Part shown: positions 6,102-9,633 of the stretch, piece after piece
Layout: each line of letters begins with the position of its first letter
Numbering within the stretch: position 1 is the stretch's first letter
DNA from: Bifidobacteriaceae bacterium
GTDB lineage: Bacteria; Actinomycetota; Actinomycetes; Actinomycetales; WQXJ01
Assembly (NCBI GenBank): GCA_031256885.1
Contig: JAIRPS010000206.1
Span: forward strand, 1 to 9,633
Direction: 5' to 3'
Length of the DNA: 9,633 nucleotides
The notes under the pieces: generated by a model
The model's database searches: none
What the model saw: the letters and a program-made list of their open reading frames with translations, nothing else
Told to the model about the DNA's origin: nothing
Position numbers and translations under genes: made by a program

Positions 6102-9100
6102 TCACACATCCTCAGCGGTTGCGCGGCGGCGCGGCAACGCCAGCACCAAGGCGACCAGCAAAACCGTCAGTTGAAAAGTCACCAGCCGGTCAGCTTGCTG
6201 CCAAATCAGCAAACGCCCACCGCTGGCCGGCACTTCGAAAGCTTGCTGCCAACCATGATCAGTTGAACTAACTGTTTGACCACCCACCGTTGCCCGCCAA
6301 GCCGGATCAGCAACCTGCGCTAAGCGCACCACTCGGCCAGCTTGGCCAGGTTCAATCACTGCTGAATTGGCAGGTAATGCTGTCCAGCTGCCATCAGGCT
6401 CAACCAGTTCAGCCCAAGCCGCGCGGGTGGGTGATTTTGCGTCACCAACTCGCCAAGCCACACCTGCTCGGCTGGTTTCGGCGGCCCTAGCCAAACCTTC
6501 AGTGGCGTCAAGGGCTGCCAGCAAGGTTTTGTTACCGGCTGGCACAAAACAAAAGCCAATCCCCCAAGCGCTCAGCGACTCAGCCACATTACGCCCGGAA
6601 CCGCCCACCATATTGGCTACCAGTTGTGACAAACCAGCCAAATGCGGCGGTTGGTCAGCCACCGCCGGGTCGGTTAGTGAACCGGTCAGGCGGTCAGCCG
6701 TGATCACATTAGCCCACTGGTCTAACGAAACATCAATACCGCGAACCACCTGCCAAGTGGTTACCCCATCAGTCTGATTGAGCAGCAAAGTACTGGTTTG
6801 ATCTTGTCCTTGAGCAGAGTGGGCAGCGATTGCTGGCAAGCTGGCCGCGCCTTGCCCGGTCACTGCTATTTGACGGTCGGAACGCCACTGCCAGGCGACA
6901 TCAGCTAATACCAGTAACGGCCCAGCCATCATCACGCAAGCCAGCACGCCTGCCTCGAGGCGGCGGGCTCCACCAACTGTGACCAGCCAAGCTGCCGCGC
7001 CATCAGCGCCCGCCGTGGCGGCTAGTAATAAACCAGCCTGCACCAGGCTAACCAGCCCACCGGCCCAAGGCGTGACCATCACCCCGTCAACTGCGGTGGT
7101 TGGCACACGACCTGCAACAAAGACGCCTAATAAGGCAAATAGGCTGATCAGCCAGCCAAAACGGGCAGCCCAAGCGCGTGGTCCGGGGCGCAGCAATGCC
7201 AGTAAAGCGACCAAGACCAGCAAACCACTAACAGCCAGTAACACACCTGTCAGCACCGGCAGGCTGGCCGGAACCACTGGATCAGCTGGCCAACCGAGCA
7301 GCGCTAAACGCAGCGATGTTGGCTGATGTGGTAGCGGCAAACCGGGATCGCCTAAGAAAACCCGCCAACTGCCTTGCTGCCAGGCGGCCCGCAGCTGTCT
7401 GATTGACAAGAGCAGCGGTATGACCATTACTAGCAGCAAGCGCCATTGAAAACGTGTCACCACCAAAGCGGCAACCACGCCGAGCAGCAGCACCGGCAAC
7501 AACAATGGTGTACCGGCTACGGCAATGGCGGCTAAGAGACCGGCTGCTGCCGCATCGCTGACTGAGTAACGCCGTGAAATGATCGAGCGTTCAACTCGAC
7601 CAGCTAATGAAGTTTGGTCAGCCGCCCGGCGTATCAAATCACGACGGTCCAAGCCGCAGCAACGGGCACTTGTCAGCAAAATCCACGGGATGATCGCGTG
7701 AGTGACCGCCGCACCTAAACGACCATCGGCCAATGACAGCCACAAGCTGGGGGCGGCCAGGTAAACAATTGACGCCCAAACGCGCACAGCCACCGACCGG
7801 GCCGCAGCCCCGGCGGCGTACCAGGCACCAATCGCTGCCAGCAGCGGCGCTGTGATGGTCAAGAACAGTACGCCATGACCCCAGGAGATTGTCTGAGCGA
7901 ATGCTAAGACCCAGCTAAATGGGTCAGCTGGACCGCTGTGACCTAAACCTTGGCTGATCACTGGATCAAAAGCCCACTGCCAAACCGCGCTGACCGACAG
8001 GTCTAAACGGCTGGCAGCCCCACCAACGAGCTGCTGCGCACTGAGTAAATGTCCCAGGCTGACCAAGGTGGCCAGCACTGCTACAGCCCAAGCGATTGTT
8101 TTGCCAACCCGCCGGGCAGCCGCCAAAGCAGAACGGTCGGCCAGTTCCACCTCGGAAGGTGCCTCCGCTAAACGCACCGCCTCGGCGCGCGCTAAGCGGC
8201 GGTCACGATGCATTGCCCGCACATCACGGTTGGTCGTTAGCAGTGGCCGTAAAGTTGAGCGACGCAGGCGGCGGCTGGCTGATGCGAGGCGGCGTGAAGC
8301 AGCCAAACGGGCCGGGTTGGCTAAGACTGCCCAGGGTGCCACTAGTTCAGTCACCATCAAGTCAATGTCTTTGCGGGCTAGCCGCCATAAGGTCCGCGCT
8401 ACACCGGATATCACGGCTGCTGCCGCCACCAGGGGCATCAGCGGTAAGGGACAGTGCACTAGCTGCGTGTGGATGAATGCGCGTCGCCGCGCCCCAAAGC
8501 TGCGGCGCGGATCACTGCGGCGCGAACGTGCCCGCAGACCGCGGAAACTCGCCTGTTCATGGTGTATAACGGCATCGGGCACTACGATAACGCGATAGCC
8601 AGCCAGGCGAGCCCGCCTTGACAGGTCCAAACCATCACGGAACGGCCCCAAAGCTGGGTCAAAACCGCGTAACTCAGCCCAAGCATCCGCCCGCACCAGC
8701 ATGCCTGCGCTGCCCACCCCGAGCATGTCTTCGCGGTGATCGTACTGGCCTTGGTCTAGTTCACCGTCTTCAGCCCCAGTCATGCGCCGGCCAAAGCGCG
8801 AAGTGGTGACACCAACTTCCCCCAAAGAGCCGGGCAGGTCAACCCGCAATTGTTTAGGCCCAGCAATCACCACTGAGGGCGCAAATTCGATTGCCCGGGA
8901 GAGCTTTTCCAAACAGTCTGTGGCCGCAAATGCGTCATCGTGCAGCAAAAAAATCCGCTCAGCTGGTGCCATGGCTACTGCTTTGAGGCCTTCGGCGACC
9001 GCCCGCCCAAAGTTTTTGGCACCGCGCGCCTGCACTGCCACCAAAGTCTCAGCTTTGATGCCGCAACGCACTGCCATTTGACTGATTGCCGGGTCTTCCT

Positions 9101-9248
9101 GCTCGCCGACATTGACCAGCACCACCCGTTCAGGGGTTCGGGTTTGCTCAGCCAGACAAACTAAAGCGCGGGGCAAGTTAACCGACCGGCCACGTGTGAC
9201 CACCACAGCTGTGATCGGTGCTTGCGCTACGTCGGTCGGGTTTCTCAC
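6102..9248 (-). CDS. Large membrane GT2 glycosyltransferase with extracellular C-terminal domain
   Basis: Probably transfers sugar from an activated donor to an envelope glycan or lipid-linked acceptor at the membrane. Seen: 1048 residues from GTG 9248. The GT2 fold begins at PITAVVVTRG (11-20), has a DXD-like HDDA (H103, D104, D105), an LGVGSAG block, GFDPAL (195-200), then D205/D208 in RDGLDLSRRARLAGYRV and a following VIHHE. A basic linker (about 320-380) follows. Roughly a dozen hydrophobic membrane segments come next, around 264-283, 384-403, 458-480, 487-506, 566-594, 601-616, 662-686, 697-713, 729-746 and 765-782, with a last one at 1022-1039. The stretch 787-1020 is largely polar, with a beta-type WRATVGG module, and is probably outside the cell. 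Start choice: an ATG 60 bases upstream lies inside whiB2; the GTG overlaps the whiB2 stop (GTGA), a common coupling arrangement, although its RBS is weak. Acceptor and sugar are unknown. Confidence 0.87.
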   Translation of the reverse strand: MRNPTDVAQAPITAVVVTRGRSVNLPRALVCLAEQTRTPERVVLVNVGEQEDPAISQMAVRCGIKAETLVAVQARGAKNFGRAVAEGLKAVAMAPAERIFLLHDDAFAATDCLEKLSRAIEFAPSVVIAGPKQLRVDLPGSLGEVGVTTSRFGRRMTGAEDGELDQGQYDHREDMLGVGSAGMLVRADAWAELRGFDPALGPFRDGLDLSRRARLAGYRVIVVPDAVIHHEQASFRGLRARSRRSDPRRSFGARRRAFIHTQLVHCPLPLMPLVAAAAVISGVARTLWRLARKDIDLMVTELVAPWAVLANPARLAASRRLASASRRLRRSTLRPLLTTNRDVRAMHRDRRLARAEAVRLAEAPSEVELADRSALAAARRVGKTIAWAVAVLATLVSLGHLLSAQQLVGGAASRLDLSVSAVWQWAFDPVISQGLGHSGPADPFSWVLAFAQTISWGHGVLFLTITAPLLAAIGAWYAAGAAARSVAVRVWASIVYLAAPSLWLSLADGRLGAAVTHAIIPWILLTSARCCGLDRRDLIRRAADQTSLAGRVERSIISRRYSVSDAAAAGLLAAIAVAGTPLLLPVLLLGVVAALVVTRFQWRLLLVMVIPLLLSIRQLRAAWQQGSWRVFLGDPGLPLPHQPTSLRLALLGWPADPVVPASLPVLTGVLLAVSGLLVLVALLALLRPGPRAWAARFGWLISLFALLGVFVAGRVPTTAVDGVMVTPWAGGLVSLVQAGLLLAATAGADGAAAWLVTVGGARRLEAGVLACVMMAGPLLVLADVAWQWRSDRQIAVTGQGAASLPAIAAHSAQGQDQTSTLLLNQTDGVTTWQVVRGIDVSLDQWANVITADRLTGSLTDPAVADQPPHLAGLSQLVANMVGGSGRNVAESLSAWGIGFCFVPAGNKTLLAALDATEGLARAAETSRAGVAWRVGDAKSPTRAAWAELVEPDGSWTALPANSAVIEPGQAGRVVRLAQVADPAWRATVGGQTVSSTDHGWQQAFEVPASGGRLLIWQQADRLVTFQLTVLLVALVLALPRRRATAEDV

Positions 9249-9577
9249 AGGCCAGCTGCACGCCGCTGTTTGATCTTGCGGCGTTCGCGTTCGGATGTGC
9301 CGCCCCAAATACCGAACCGTTCATCGTGCGCCAAGGCATACTCGAGGCATTCGCGCTGCACCTCACAAGCCGAGCAGATGCGCTTAGCTTCGCGGGTGGA
9401 GCCGCCCTTTTCGGGGAAGAACGCCTCCGGATCTGTCTGTGGGCACAAGGCCAACTCTTGCCACGCCAGTGGCTCAATAGACGTGCGGTCACCCAGTAGA
9501 GCAACCAACGCTTGCCAAGCTTGCCCGCCAGTAGCGTTACCGGTCGATTCGTTGGACTCGCCAAAGACGTTCCACAT
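9245..9577 (-). CDS. whiB2: WhiB-family iron-sulfur regulator, WhiB2/WhmD type
   Basis: A cytoplasmic 4Fe-4S protein that binds the primary sigma factor and alters transcription. The WhiB2 branch (WhiB of Streptomyces, WhmD of mycobacteria) is tied to septation and cell division. Seen: 110 residues with the four cluster cysteines C45, C68, C71 and C77 (C-x22-C-x2-C-x5-C), the turn GIWGG (89-93) and a basic C-terminal tail (RERRKIKQRR). The block TDPEAFFPEKGGSTREAKR is typical of the WhiB2 branch. Length is normal. Start: ATG 9577, with GGGGAGG (9589-9595) 11 bases upstream. Its stop overlaps the glycosyltransferase GTG start by four bases, so the two are very likely co-translated. The paralogue assignment rests on sequence similarity recalled, not on a tree. 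Confidence 0.95.
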   Translation of the reverse strand: MWNVFGESNESTGNATGGQAWQALVALLGDRTSIEPLAWQELALCPQTDPEAFFPEKGGSTREAKRICSACEVQRECLEYALAHDERFGIWGGTSERERRKIKQRRAAGL

Positions 9578-9620
9578 ACTTGCCCGTTCCTCCCCGTTTA
9601 GTCATCAAGGTTAGGAGACT

Positions 9621-9626
9621 AAGTTA
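9621..9626 (-). promoter_or_regulatory. Possible -10 box for whiB2
   Basis: Minus-strand TAACTT is 43 bases upstream of the whiB2 ATG and fits the TAnnnT pattern. The -35 region would fall outside the window, so it cannot be tested here. Speculative. Confidence 0.2.
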
Positions 9627-9633
9627 CACGCAT

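Noticed and set aside
8068..8598. 176-codon plus-strand open frame
   Set aside because: It lies wholly opposite the glycosyltransferase gene, is packed with Arg/Ala/Ser from reversed codons, and has no motif. It is a shadow of the real gene.
9222..9614. Plus-strand frame across the whiB2 region
   Set aside because: It is antisense to a gene with all four WhiB cysteines and the GIWGG turn, and has no RBS or motif of its own.

Overview
The window looks like part of an actinobacterial chromosome. It carries a WhiB-family iron-sulfur regulator, a DUF5719-type protein that I know only from Actinobacteria, secretion signals of Gram-positive type (a Sec signal peptide and a lipobox), GTG/TTG start candidates and a moderately high GC content. 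A host-associated member of the Actinomycetales or a relative would fit, but the sequence does not fix the genus. All five genes lie on the minus strand, so the transcription order is from the right edge to the left edge. I see no tRNA, rRNA, CRISPR array, insertion sequence, phage gene or convincing plus-strand gene.

Right part (about 4473-9577): whiB2, a 1048-residue membrane glycosyltransferase (family GT2 head, many membrane segments, extracellular tail) and a membrane-anchored DUF5719 protein form one compact unit. The whiB2 stop and the glycosyltransferase GTG start overlap by four bases, and the DUF5719 gene starts 51 bases after the glycosyltransferase stop with a strong Shine-Dalgarno sequence. 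This looks like an operon for building or exporting an envelope glycan under or beside a cell-division-type WhiB regulator. The exact product is not known from the sequence. A hairpin 52 bases past the DUF5719 stop may end it.

Middle (about 3222-4472): a separate small lipoprotein gene of unknown family sits between two intergenic regions, 246-249 bases upstream (depending on its start) and 201 bases downstream, both with several short inverted repeats.

Left part (1-3221): a large secreted family GH92 alpha-mannosidase with extra C-terminal beta-domains runs off the left edge of the window. Its leader carries a near-perfect LacI-type operator inside a nest of overlapping palindromes, so it is probably sugar-regulated on its own rather than part of the whiB2 unit. 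It would release mannose from host or fungal/yeast glycans or from actinobacterial mannans outside the cell.

The most interesting part is the whiB2-GT2-DUF5719 cassette, whose joint biochemical role is, to my knowledge, unassigned. The operator architecture and divergent active-site motif of the GH92 enzyme come next.
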